Source of the DNA: Planctomycetota bacterium
Lineage (GTDB): Bacteria; Planctomycetota; Brocadiia; SM23-32
Assembly: GCA_030604585.1 (NCBI GenBank)
Contig: JAUVVP010000138.1
Location: forward strand, 1 to 6,116
Length of the DNA stretch: 6,116 nucleotides
Direction: 5' to 3'
Shown: in pieces, positions 1-6,004 of the stretch
Layout of the letters: each line of letters opens with the position of its first letter
Numbering within the stretch: position 1 is the stretch's first letter
Program-made: the position numbers and the translations under genes
The notes under the pieces: generated by a model
Told to the model about the DNA's origin: nothing
Seen by the model: the letters and a program-made list of their open reading frames with translations, nothing else
Databases searched by the model: none

Positions 1-2
1 CG

Positions 3-842
3 CCCCTTGCCGAGTGGTACGGGCGGCTGATCGAAGCGATGGCGCCGGGTGAGGACGACTCCTCGGCGGAGGCGCTGACAGCCTTGATGCTGGAGGCGGC
101 GGCTACGGTGGGCGACGAGATGGCGGTGGCCCTCAGCCGCAGCCCCGAGGGCCCCCTGCTGATGGTCTCGGCCTGCAAGAGCAAGGACGCGGCGGCGATG
201 CAGCGTTCCTTCGAGGCCGCGCCGGAGCGTCGTTCGGAGGCACGAGCCGCCTTCGGCGTCAGGACGGAGATGACGCTCCATCCTGCCGCCATCTCCTACA
301 AGGGCCGCGAGATCACCGGGTGGGAGTTCGATTACCAGTTCGGTGAGACCCCCGGAGCCTTCCCCCCCGGCATGGACATGACCGCCGTGCAGGAGGCAGC
401 CGTCAAGGCCGCCTGGGGCGACCCCATGAAGGGCTATAGCACCTTCCTGGGCGACGTCTGTCTCTACGCGCAGGGCGTGGGGTCCCTGGAGGCGTTGAAG
501 GCGGCGATAGACGGCCAGGCGCAGTCGCCCGCCGGTTCCGACAAGTTCGCCGGTGCCCTGGCCGGCAGGGCCGAGGCGCCCATCTTCGTGGGCTATCTGT
601 CCCTGGAAGAGTTCGTCGCCGTCTGCGTGGACATCATCAAGGTGAGCCTGGCGGGGGCGGGCATGGCGCAGATGTTCCCGGACTTCCGCTTCGAGAGCGG
701 GCCGCCGATCAGCGTGGCCGTCTGGGTGACTGAGGAAGGGGCGGTTGAGAAGCGCGTCCACGTCCCGGTCTCGGCCATCACCAACATTGCCGACGGGTTC
801 CGGCAGGCCATCGCCCCCCAGGAACCATTCATGATGCCGTAA
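3..842 (+). CDS. Unrecognised protein, C-terminal part (5' end outside window)
   Basis: The reading frame is open from the first bases of the window to a TAA at 840-842. The ATG at 39 is an internal methionine or one possible start, because codons from position 3 (reading PLAEWYGRLIEA before that Met) have the same character and no stop, so the gene most likely begins upstream. About 279 residues are visible. I recognise no catalytic motif, and there is no obvious membrane segment. Alternating short hydrophobic strands and helices, and a late segment (PPISVAVWVTEEGAVEKRV, then a VPVSAI strand) close to the C-terminus, resemble large uncharacterised proteins I associate with Planctomycetota; that is an impression and not an assignment. 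The gene converges on pntB. Its stop codon uses the first two bases of the palindromic element at 841-930, so the present C-terminus (QEPFMMP) may be a product of that insertion. Confidence 0.8.
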   Translation, partial: PLAEWYGRLIEAMAPGEDDSSAEALTALMLEAAATVGDEMAVALSRSPEGPLLMVSACKSKDAAAMQRSFEAAPERRSEARAAFGVRTEMTLHPAAISYKGREITGWEFDYQFGETPGAFPPGMDMTAVQEAAVKAAWGDPMKGYSTFLGDVCLYAQGVGSLEALKAAIDGQAQSPAGSDKFAGALAGRAEAPIFVGYLSLEEFVAVCVDIIKVSLAGAGMAQMFPDFRFESGPPISVAVWVTEEGAVEKRVHVPVSAITNIADGFRQAIAPQEPFMMP

Positions 843-930
843 AAATCGGGACAGTCACCTTTTTTTCGCTTCGTAAGTGCTTGCGGGCAAGGCAGATGCA
901 ACTGCGAAAATGGTGACTGTCCCGATTTTT
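841..930. repeat. 90-bp palindromic element with 19-bp perfect terminal inverted repeats (REP/MITE-like)
   Basis: Positions 841-859 (AAAAATCGGGACAGTCACC) are the exact reverse complement of 912-930. The pairing continues inward after a small bulge: TTTTCGC at 863-869 pairs with GCGAAAA at 904-910. The middle holds a further small hairpin, CTTGC/GCAAG at 880-884 and 887-891. There is no target-site duplication (flanks CCGT and CTAC) and no room for a transposase. From memory, inverted copies of a GGGACAGTCACC-type word are scattered in many bacterial genomes and are linked to IS200-like/REP-associated tyrosine transposases, which insert without target duplication; I could not check this. The element lies exactly between the stop codons of two convergent genes. 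Confidence 0.75.
841..930. terminator. Probable bidirectional terminator formed by the palindromic element
   Basis: Read in either direction, the long stem ends in CCCGATTTTT, a GC-rich stem base running into a T tract, with the matching A tract at the start of the other arm. On the plus strand the T run is 926-930 and would stop the first gene's transcript. On the minus strand it is the complement of 841-845 and would stop the pnt operon. The stem has 19 perfect pairs, but its loop is long (about 52 nt, partly paired), unlike compact classical terminators, so this role is inferred from position and shape. Confidence 0.5.
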
Positions 931-2343
931 CTACTTCAGGGCGCGGACGACGGCCGTCACCATCGCCTTGGCGTCGCCGAAGAGCATGGCCGTCTTGTCG
1001 CTGTAGAAAAGCTCGTTGTCCACCCCGGCGAAGCCCGGCCCGAGGGTCCGCTTGCAGACGATGACGCTGCGGGCCTTGTCCACGTCGAGGATCGGCATGC
1101 CGTAGATGGGGCTGCCCTTGTCGTAGCGGGCGGCGGGGTTGACCACGTCGTTGGCGCCGATGACGAGCACGGCGTCGCAATGCTCGAACTCGGGGTTGAT
1201 CTCGTCAATGTCGCAGAGCTGCTCGTAGGGCACGTCCGCCTCGGCCAGCAGCACGTTCATGTGCCCCGGCATCCGCCCGGCCACCGGATGGATGCCGAAC
1301 TTGACGGTCACCCCCCGCTCGGCCAGCAGGTCGTCAAGCTCCTTGATGGCGTGCTGGGCCTGCGCGACGGCCATGCCGTAACCCGGCACGACGACGGCCA
1401 GTGAGGCGCTCTCCAACACCATGGCCACGTCCTCGGGCGTCCAGCTCGTGACGCGCCTTTCCTCGGCCTCGCCGGTCCTGGCCGCCCTGGCCCCGACCGC
1501 TCCGAACAGCACGTTCACCAGGGACCGATTCATGGCCGTGCACATCAGGCGGGTCAGTACGATGCCGCTGGCCCCGACGAGGGCGCCGGCGATGATCAGG
1601 CCGATGTTGCCCAGCACGAACCCGGTCGCCGCGGCCGCCAGGCCCGAGTAGCTGTTCAGCAGCGATATGACGACCGGCATGTCGGCCCCGCCTATGGGTA
1701 TCACGAACATCACGCCGAGCCCGGCCGAGAGGACGGCAATCGGCACGAGCAGTTCCCTGTGCGAAGGGGAGCAGCCCAGCAGCACCATCAGGCCGATGGT
1801 GACGGCCAGGAGGCCGAAGTTGGCGGCCTTCTGAAGCGGCAATACGATCGGCCGGCTCGGTATGACGACCCCCTGGAGCTTGGCGAAGGCGACCAGACTG
1901 CCTGTGAAGGTGATCCAGCCGATCAGCGTGCTGACGGCGACCGTCACCACGAAGTAGAGGTCCGTGGACGGGGCCCCCGGCTTCCAGAACTCCACGATGA
2001 CCACCGTGGCCGAGGCGAGCCCCCCGAAGCCGTTGAACATGGCCACCATCTGCGGCATGGCGGTCATCCTGACGGTGAGCGCCAGCAGCGCCCCGATGGA
2101 GGAGCCGATGAGGAGCCCGATGATGATCCAGCGCCAGTGCAGCCCGCCCGACAGCAGCGTGACGACGATGGCTATGAGCATCCCGACGGCGCCGGTCAGG
2201 TTGCCGCGCCTGGCCGTCCTCGGCGAGGCCATCGCCTTTAGCGCGAATATGAAAAGGACCGCCGCCGCCAGGTAGGAGAACTTGATCGTCCCGGCGCCCA
2301 GTTGGAACGCAGCAGCCGGCATCATCATTGCGGGAGCGGCCAT
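931..2343 (-). CDS. pntB: NAD(P) transhydrogenase subunit beta (PntB)
   Basis: This is the membrane and NADP(H)-binding subunit of proton-translocating transhydrogenase, which couples proton entry to hydride transfer from NADH to NADP+. The protein has 470 residues, close to the 462 of E. coli PntB. Residues about 20-270 form the polytopic membrane domain. It contains GGADMPVV with Asp221 and LNSYSG with Asn230, matching E. coli Asp213 and Asn222. Residues about 300-470 are domain III: the dinucleotide fingerprint GYGMAVAQAQ (321-330), FGIHPVAGRMPGHMNVLLAE (349-368), IGANDVVNPAA (395-405) and KRTLGPGFAGVDNELF (431-446). The position of E. coli His91 is Asn104 here (MPQMVAMFNGFGG). That substitution seems usual in the split three-subunit type, where a His of PntAB is thought to serve. 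The ATG at 2343 lies 6 bp after the pntAB stop, with GAAGGA about 10 nt upstream, inside the end of pntAB. It is the last gene of the operon. Confidence 0.97.
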   Translation of the reverse strand: MAAPAMMMPAAAFQLGAGTIKFSYLAAAVLFIFALKAMASPRTARRGNLTGAVGMLIAIVVTLLSGGLHWRWIIIGLLIGSSIGALLALTVRMTAMPQMVAMFNGFGGLASATVVIVEFWKPGAPSTDLYFVVTVAVSTLIGWITFTGSLVAFAKLQGVVIPSRPIVLPLQKAANFGLLAVTIGLMVLLGCSPSHRELLVPIAVLSAGLGVMFVIPIGGADMPVVISLLNSYSGLAAAATGFVLGNIGLIIAGALVGASGIVLTRLMCTAMNRSLVNVLFGAVGARAARTGEAEERRVTSWTPEDVAMVLESASLAVVVPGYGMAVAQAQHAIKELDDLLAERGVTVKFGIHPVAGRMPGHMNVLLAEADVPYEQLCDIDEINPEFEHCDAVLVIGANDVVNPAARYDKGSPIYGMPILDVDKARSVIVCKRTLGPGFAGVDNELFYSDKTAMLFGDAKAMVTAVVRALK

Positions 2344-2349
2344 GGCGCC

Positions 2350-2679
2350 CTAATCCTTCCGCTTGAACATCCTGAGCATTCGGTCCGTGACCAGGTAGCC
2401 GCCGACGACGTTGATCATGGCGGCGGCGACGGCCAGCGTGCCGAAGACGCCGCCCAGCCAGCCGCCTATCCCCGCCGCCAGAAGGGCGCCGATGATCGTG
2501 ATGCCGCTTATGGCATTGGAGCCGCTCATCAGCGGCGTGTGGAGCGTGACGGGCACCTTGGCTATCACTTCGAGCCCGACGAACATCGCCAGCACGAAGA
2601 TGATGACGGCGACGCTGATGCTGAGTTGCTCGGGCGCGCCCTGCGCCTGGGCGGCCAACGCGATGACCGACAACGCCAT
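2350..2679 (-). CDS. pntAB: NAD(P) transhydrogenase subunit alpha part 2 (PntAB, membrane segment)
   Basis: This small integral membrane protein of 109 residues corresponds to the C-terminal membrane part of E. coli PntA, which in many bacteria is a separate gene. Three hydrophobic helices are visible at about residues 20-38, 57-75 and 79-96. Between the first two lies the family signature KVPVTLHTPLMSGSNAISG (41-59). His47 in LHTPLM is the conserved histidine thought to take part in proton translocation beside the PntB channel. The C-terminus is positively charged (MFKRKD), as expected for a cytoplasmic end. The start is well fixed: the ATG at 2679 lies only 2 nt past the pntAA stop (TGA at 2684-2682) and is preceded by a near-perfect ribosome binding site. 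The tight spacing implies coupled translation with pntAA. PntAB should assemble with PntB in the inner membrane and carry PntAA on the cytoplasmic side. Confidence 0.96.
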   Translation of the reverse strand: MALSVIALAAQAQGAPEQLSISVAVIIFVLAMFVGLEVIAKVPVTLHTPLMSGSNAISGITIIGALLAAGIGGWLGGVFGTLAVAAAMINVVGGYLVTDRMLRMFKRKD

Positions 2680-2681
2680 GG

Positions 2682-3842
2682 TCAGTCCTCCTTTCCCTGC
2701 GGCGGCTCCTTGAGCGCCTGATGAACCACTTCGCCGTCGCGGGTTATGAGCGTTTCGCGGATTATCTCGTTCTCCATGTCTATGTTGATCCGCCCGTCGC
2801 CGATCAGCTCGGCGATGAACGCGGCAACGTTGCGCGAGAACATCTGGCTGGCATGGACCGGGACTTCCCCCGGCAGGTTCAGCGGCCCGAACAGCGTCAC
2901 GCCGTGGCGTTCGGTCCGCGTGCCGGGTTCGGTCAGTTGGCAGTTTCCGCCGGACGGCGCGGCCAGGTCCACGATCACCGAGCCGGGCTTCATCGCCCGG
3001 ACCATCCCTTCGGTTATCAGCAGCGGGGCGCGGCGCCCGGGGATCACGGCCGTGGCGATGATGAAGTCCGCCTCCTCGACGTGCGGCGCGAGGACCTCCT
3101 GCTGGCGGCTGTAGAACTCCTCGCCCAGGTCGCGGGCGTAGCCGCCGGCGTCCTCCGCCTCCTCAGCCCCGACCTCCATGACGACGAACTTCGCGCCCAG
3201 CGACTCGACCTGTTCCTGGGCCGCCGGCCGGGTGTCCACCGCCTTGACCACGGCGCCGAGCCTGCGCGCGGTTGCTATCGCCTCCAGGCCGGCAACGCCC
3301 GCGCCGATCACCAGTCCCTTTGCCGGCCGCAGCGTGCCGGCAGGGGTCATCATCATCGGCACCATCTTGGGCATCGCCTCGCAGGCCAGCAGGACGGCCC
3401 GGTAGCCCGCAACCGTGCTCATGCTGGTGAGGACGTCCATGGCCTGGGCCCGGCTGAGCCGGGGGACCATGTCCAGGGCGCAGGCCGTCACTCCGGCCTC
3501 GGCGATCCCGCGGACAAGCTGCGGATTGTCCCTCGGGGCAAGCACTGCCGCCAGCGCCGAGCCCGCCCGGAGCAAGTCAACCTCGCACCGGCCGGCAGAG
3601 GCGTCCACGGTCGGAGCGTTGACTTTCACCATCAACTCGGCATCGCCGAAGACGGCCGCGGCGTCCGGTTCGATGGACGCGCCGGCCGCCTCGTAGTCGG
3701 AGTCTGCGAAGAACGCCGCCTCGCCCGCCCCGGACTCGACGACTACTTCCAGGTCCATCGCGGCCAGGCGCCCGACGCTTTCGGGAACGACGGCAACGCG
3801 CCTCTCTCCAGGTGCCGTCTCTTTGGGAATGGAGACTTTCGT
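2682..3842 (-). CDS. pntAA: NAD(P) transhydrogenase subunit alpha part 1 (PntAA, NAD(H)-binding); probable ACG start
   Basis: PntAA is the soluble domain I of transhydrogenase; it binds NAD(H) and passes hydride to NADP+ held by PntB. The N-terminus reads KVSIPKETAPGERRVAVVPE, the classic opening of the alanine dehydrogenase/PntA fold. The loop PRLSRAQAMD carries Arg128, Gln133 and Asp136 (Arg127, Gln132 and Asp135 in Rhodospirillum rubrum). The Rossmann motif IGAGVAGLEA starts near residue 179, with Asp203 for the NAD ribose, and the C-terminal half contains GGNCQLTEPG and FGPLNLP. The residue equivalent to R. rubrum Ser138 is Thr139. In this frame no ATG or GTG occurs between the upstream stop (3965-3963) and the KVSIPKE codons. 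ACG at 3842-3840 sits where the family has its initiator Met, 7 nt after GAGGG, and gives 386 residues, against about 384 for R. rubrum. The alternative TTG at 3944 would add 34 residues I do not recognise. First gene of the operon; identity certain, start not. Confidence 0.95.
   Translation of the reverse strand, partial: TKVSIPKETAPGERRVAVVPESVGRLAAMDLEVVVESGAGEAAFFADSDYEAAGASIEPDAAAVFGDAELMVKVNAPTVDASAGRCEVDLLRAGSALAAVLAPRDNPQLVRGIAEAGVTACALDMVPRLSRAQAMDVLTSMSTVAGYRAVLLACEAMPKMVPMMMTPAGTLRPAKGLVIGAGVAGLEAIATARRLGAVVKAVDTRPAAQEQVESLGAKFVVMEVGAEEAEDAGGYARDLGEEFYSRQQEVLAPHVEEADFIIATAVIPGRRAPLLITEGMVRAMKPGSVIVDLAAPSGGNCQLTEPGTRTERHGVTLFGPLNLPGEVPVHASQMFSRNVAAFIAELIGDGRINIDMENEIIRETLITRDGEVVHQALKEPPQGKED
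2686..2694 (-). promoter_or_regulatory. Strong ribosome binding site of pntAB
   Basis: On the minus strand this reads AAAGGAGGA and ends 6 nt before the ATG at 2679. It overlaps the last codons of pntAA, so ribosomes can reinitiate on pntAB as they finish pntAA. It is the best Shine-Dalgarno match in the window, and it confirms that this organism uses Shine-Dalgarno initiation, which matters for judging the unusual pntAA start. Confidence 0.85.
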
Positions 3843-3849
3843 GAGCTTA

Positions 3850-3854
3850 CCCTC
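3850..3854 (-). promoter_or_regulatory. Ribosome binding site deciding the pntAA start
   Basis: The minus strand reads GAGGG here, followed by 7 nt and then the ACG codon at 3842-3840. This is ideal Shine-Dalgarno spacing for initiation at the ACG. By contrast, the bases just before the TTG at 3944 (CCAGTTGCA) hold no purine-rich site. This is the main sequence evidence for a non-standard initiator codon. Confidence 0.55.
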
Positions 3855-3921
3855 GATGTCAGTTGGGGCAGGTTCACACTCGTAGCATCCGCCCGGCAGG
3901 GCCGTCGGGCGCAGCCTGAAC

Positions 3922-3949
3922 AGGATAACCGAATCGCCCTGCAATGCAA
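3922..3949 (-). promoter_or_regulatory. Weak candidate promoter of the pnt operon
   Basis: On the minus strand TTGCAT (3949-3944) and TATCCT (3927-3922) are 16 nt apart, a plausible sigma70-like -35/-10 pair, though TTGCAT matches TTGACA at only three of six bases. Transcription would begin near 3915 and give a leader of about 70 nt before the ACG start. If real, it lies over and downstream of the alternative TTG start at 3944, and so argues against that longer protein. Confidence 0.3.
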
Positions 3950-4118
3950 CTGGACTCAGAGCCTATCCCGGAATCCGGACCTACTGCGGCCGGCTGCGAA
4001 GGCCGCCCGGCAGGATGCCTCCCGCACAGCCGCCCGGAGGGAGGCGCTGCCGAAGGGTGGCGAGCTTCATTGGAACCGCTCGGCGGACGTTGCCATCCGA
4101 ACGCCTGCCGGCTTTGAC

Positions 4119-4147
4119 TTGACCGTCCAGGGGCCGGTCCATACCAT
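4119..4147 (+). promoter_or_regulatory. Sigma70-type promoter of the solute-binding protein gene
   Basis: TTGACC (4119-4124) and TACCAT (4142-4147) are separated by exactly 17 nt, matching the consensus at five of six and four of six bases. The expected transcription start is near 4153-4155. That coincides with the GTG at 4154 that would give the longest reading frame, and leaves a 5' leader of about 45 nt before the ATG at 4199. The promoter therefore supports 4199 as the translation start, unless the mRNA is leaderless. Confidence 0.55.
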
Positions 4148-4198
4148 TACTCCGTGAGTTTGCGGCGCGCTCCCGATACTTCACCATCACCTGGGGTA

Positions 4199-5989
4199 AT
4201 GACAGTGCCCGGTTCCAGGTTCGTGTGCGGTGGCCTGTGGTTCGTTCTGTCGGCGGCGGTGTTGGTCCTGGCTTCCAGCGGGGTCAGGGAGGATGCGGCG
4301 CAAGCGGCCGGACGGGGCGCGCTGCCGCGCCGACAGACGCTCTACGTGGCCGGACTTCAGTGGGGTGCCCCCTCCACGTTCAATCCCATCGCCGCCGATC
4401 CCGACTGGCCCGTCGGCGAGCCCCACAGGGAGTTGCTCTACGAAACGCTCTTCGCGTTTAACATGGTGACCGGCGATCTGGAGCCCCTGCTGGCCGGGTC
4501 CTATCGCTGGACGGATGACCTGACCGCCGAGGTCAGCCTTCAGGCGGGCGCCCGCTGGCACAACGGCGAGCCGTTCACCGCCGCCGACGTGGTCTACACC
4601 TACGAGCTGGCCCGCCGCTACGAGCTGCCCTACAGCTCCTTCTGGGACTACGTCGCCGAGGTGGCCGAGGTGGACGAGCACACGGTGCGCTTCAAGCTCG
4701 ACGCCGGGACCCGCAACCGGCTGATGCTGCTGGAGTACCTCTGCCACATCAACATGCTGCCGCGCTCGGTCTTCCGGGCCAAGGAGGAGGAGGTCGGCGG
4801 CGACGGCATCGCCCTGCGCCAGTGGACCAATGACGAGCCCATCGGCACCGGTCCCTACCGCCTGCACGAAGTGTCGGCGCAGAAGATCGTCCTGAAGCGT
4901 TTCGAGCGCTACTGGGGCAAGGAAAGCTGGGGCCTGCCGGCGCCGCTCTACATCGTGCACGTCATCTACAAGGGCAACGAGTCCGGCAACCTGGCCCTTG
5001 AGAAAGGTGACGTGGACCTCTCCCAACAGTTCATCCCTCAGATATGGAAGATATGGGAGGGCGGCAAACCGGTCGGCGCGTGGCTGAGCAAGCCGCCTTA
5101 CTTCTACGTGGGCGGCTCCATGCCGTCGCTGATCTTCAACCTGCACCGCAAGCCCATGAGCGACCCGGCCTTCCGCCGGGCCATCGCCCACGCACTCAAC
5201 TACGAGAAGATAGCCGAACTGGCCATGACGCGCTACTCGCCGACGATGGCGCCCGGCCTGATCAGCAAGTTCGGCCGGGAGGCGCAGTACTTCGATGGGC
5301 AATTGGTGGACGAGCGGGGATGGGACTACAACCCGGCCAGGGCCGAACAGGTCCTCCGCGCCGCCGGCTACCGCAAGGGCGGGGACCGGATGTACCGCAT
5401 GCCCGACGGCTCGGCCATCCGGCCCCTTAGGGTGGAATGCCCACACGGCTGGACGGACTGGATGAGCACGCTGACAATCGTGTCGCAGAACCTGCGCGAG
5501 ATCGGCCTGGACGTGCGGGCCGAGTTCCCCGAGTACCCGCCGTTCTTCGACCGCGTGCAGCAGGGCGATTTCGACATGGTGATGTACAACCCGTCCGGTT
5601 CCTACTCGCCGGCTCAGCCGTGGCTGAAGTTCCGCAACGTGATGTCCGCGCAGGGGGTGCCGCCTATGGGCCAGGGGAGGGCGTTCTGGAACTGGGGCCG
5701 ATACCAGAACGACGAGGCCGAGAAGCTGCTCGCCCGGATTCCCGCCGTCACGGACGAGGCCCAGCGCAAGCGGCTCTACAGCGACCTGAACCGGATCTTC
5801 CTGCGGGACATCCCCGTCTTGCCGCTCGAGTACCGGCCGTGGCTCTTCTACGAGTTCAACACGACGCATTGGGAGAACTTCCCCACGGTGGAGAATCCCT
5901 ATGCGCCGCCGCAGATCTGCACCGACGGGGCAGGGATGAGGGCGCTCTATAAGATCCGGCCCGTTCGGCCCGGGGCCCGAGGAAGATAG
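4199..5989 (+). CDS. ABC transporter substrate-binding protein, family 5 (peptide/oligosaccharide type)
   Basis: This is a secreted or membrane-associated solute receptor of 596 residues in the DppA/OppA family (SBP_bac_5), slightly longer than is typical. Residues 1-30 form a signal peptide: an Arg near the start, then a hydrophobic stretch through about residue 27 (ending VLVLASSG). No lipobox cysteine is seen. The mature part opens with TLYVAGLQWGAPSTFNPIAA (47-66). Family motifs follow: ARWHNGEPFTAADVVYTYE (118-136), GTGPYRL (216-222) and SDPAFRRAIAHALNYEKI (321-338). The Trp/Tyr-rich C-terminal lobe includes HGWTDWMSTL (416-425) and FPTVENPYAPP (561-571). The opening motif and the ENPYAPP tail recall the oligosaccharide-binding branch known from Thermotoga, so a sugar ligand is my inference; a peptide is possible. 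The ATG at 4199 fits the promoter and signal peptide. Its Shine-Dalgarno is poor, and the GTG at 4205, 7 nt after GGGGT, or the GTG at 4154 are alternatives. No permease or ATPase gene is complete in the window. Confidence 0.92.
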   Translation: MTVPGSRFVCGGLWFVLSAAVLVLASSGVREDAAQAAGRGALPRRQTLYVAGLQWGAPSTFNPIAADPDWPVGEPHRELLYETLFAFNMVTGDLEPLLAGSYRWTDDLTAEVSLQAGARWHNGEPFTAADVVYTYELARRYELPYSSFWDYVAEVAEVDEHTVRFKLDAGTRNRLMLLEYLCHINMLPRSVFRAKEEEVGGDGIALRQWTNDEPIGTGPYRLHEVSAQKIVLKRFERYWGKESWGLPAPLYIVHVIYKGNESGNLALEKGDVDLSQQFIPQIWKIWEGGKPVGAWLSKPPYFYVGGSMPSLIFNLHRKPMSDPAFRRAIAHALNYEKIAELAMTRYSPTMAPGLISKFGREAQYFDGQLVDERGWDYNPARAEQVLRAAGYRKGGDRMYRMPDGSAIRPLRVECPHGWTDWMSTLTIVSQNLREIGLDVRAEFPEYPPFFDRVQQGDFDMVMYNPSGSYSPAQPWLKFRNVMSAQGVPPMGQGRAFWNWGRYQNDEAEKLLARIPAVTDEAQRKRLYSDLNRIFLRDIPVLPLEYRPWLFYEFNTTHWENFPTVENPYAPPQICTDGAGMRALYKIRPVRPGARGR

Positions 5990-6004
5990 CCCCGATGGAG
6001 TCCT

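Larger units (their letters stand above)
3843..4198. promoter_or_regulatory. Divergent intergenic region between pntAA and the binding-protein gene
   Basis: About 356 bp without a convincing gene separate the two divergent transcription units. Reading frames cross it on both strands, but they lack recognisable protein content and reflect high GC. It holds a good rightward promoter (4119-4147), a weaker leftward candidate (3922-3949) and a perfect 7-bp inverted repeat, GCCTCCC/GGGAGGC, at 4017-4023 and 4039-4045 with a 15-nt gap. That repeat is not followed by a T tract, so it is not a standard terminator. It could be an operator or an RNA hairpin, or chance. I see no tRNA, riboswitch or other RNA gene. 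Confidence 0.6.

Noticed and set aside
593..1180. 195-residue minus-strand frame spanning the palindromic element
   Set aside because: It crosses the ends of two real genes antisense or out of frame. The peptides KSGQSPF and KKGDCPDF in it are translations of the two repeat arms, a usual source of false proteins.
877..1404. 175-residue plus-strand frame starting inside the repeat
   Set aside because: It is antisense to the NADP-binding domain of pntB and has shadow-frame composition.
3843..3915. Riboswitch in the pnt operon leader
   Set aside because: Only short GC-rich pairings such as GCCCG/CGGGC are seen. No conserved aptamer core is recognisable.
3843..3944. 34-residue N-terminal extension of PntAA from the TTG at 3944
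   Set aside because: It resembles nothing in the family, lacks a ribosome binding site, overlaps a candidate promoter, and makes the protein longer than typical. It remains the formal alternative if ACG initiation is disproved.
2721..4157. 478-residue plus-strand reading frame opposite pntAA
   Set aside because: It is antisense to a certain gene. Such frames stay open in GC-rich genes with strong third-position bias. The translation is His/Arg/Gly/Asp-rich with no domain, and it has no ribosome binding site.
3981..4190. Possible 69-residue minus-strand small protein in the divergent intergenic region
   Set aside because: It is Arg/Gly-rich, has no convincing ribosome binding site or recognisable motif, and overlaps the rightward promoter and the 5' end of the binding-protein gene.
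4187..5869. 560-residue minus-strand reading frame opposite the binding-protein gene
   Set aside because: It is a mirror frame of a recognisable family 5 binding protein, with low-complexity Arg/His/Val/Gly composition and no motif.
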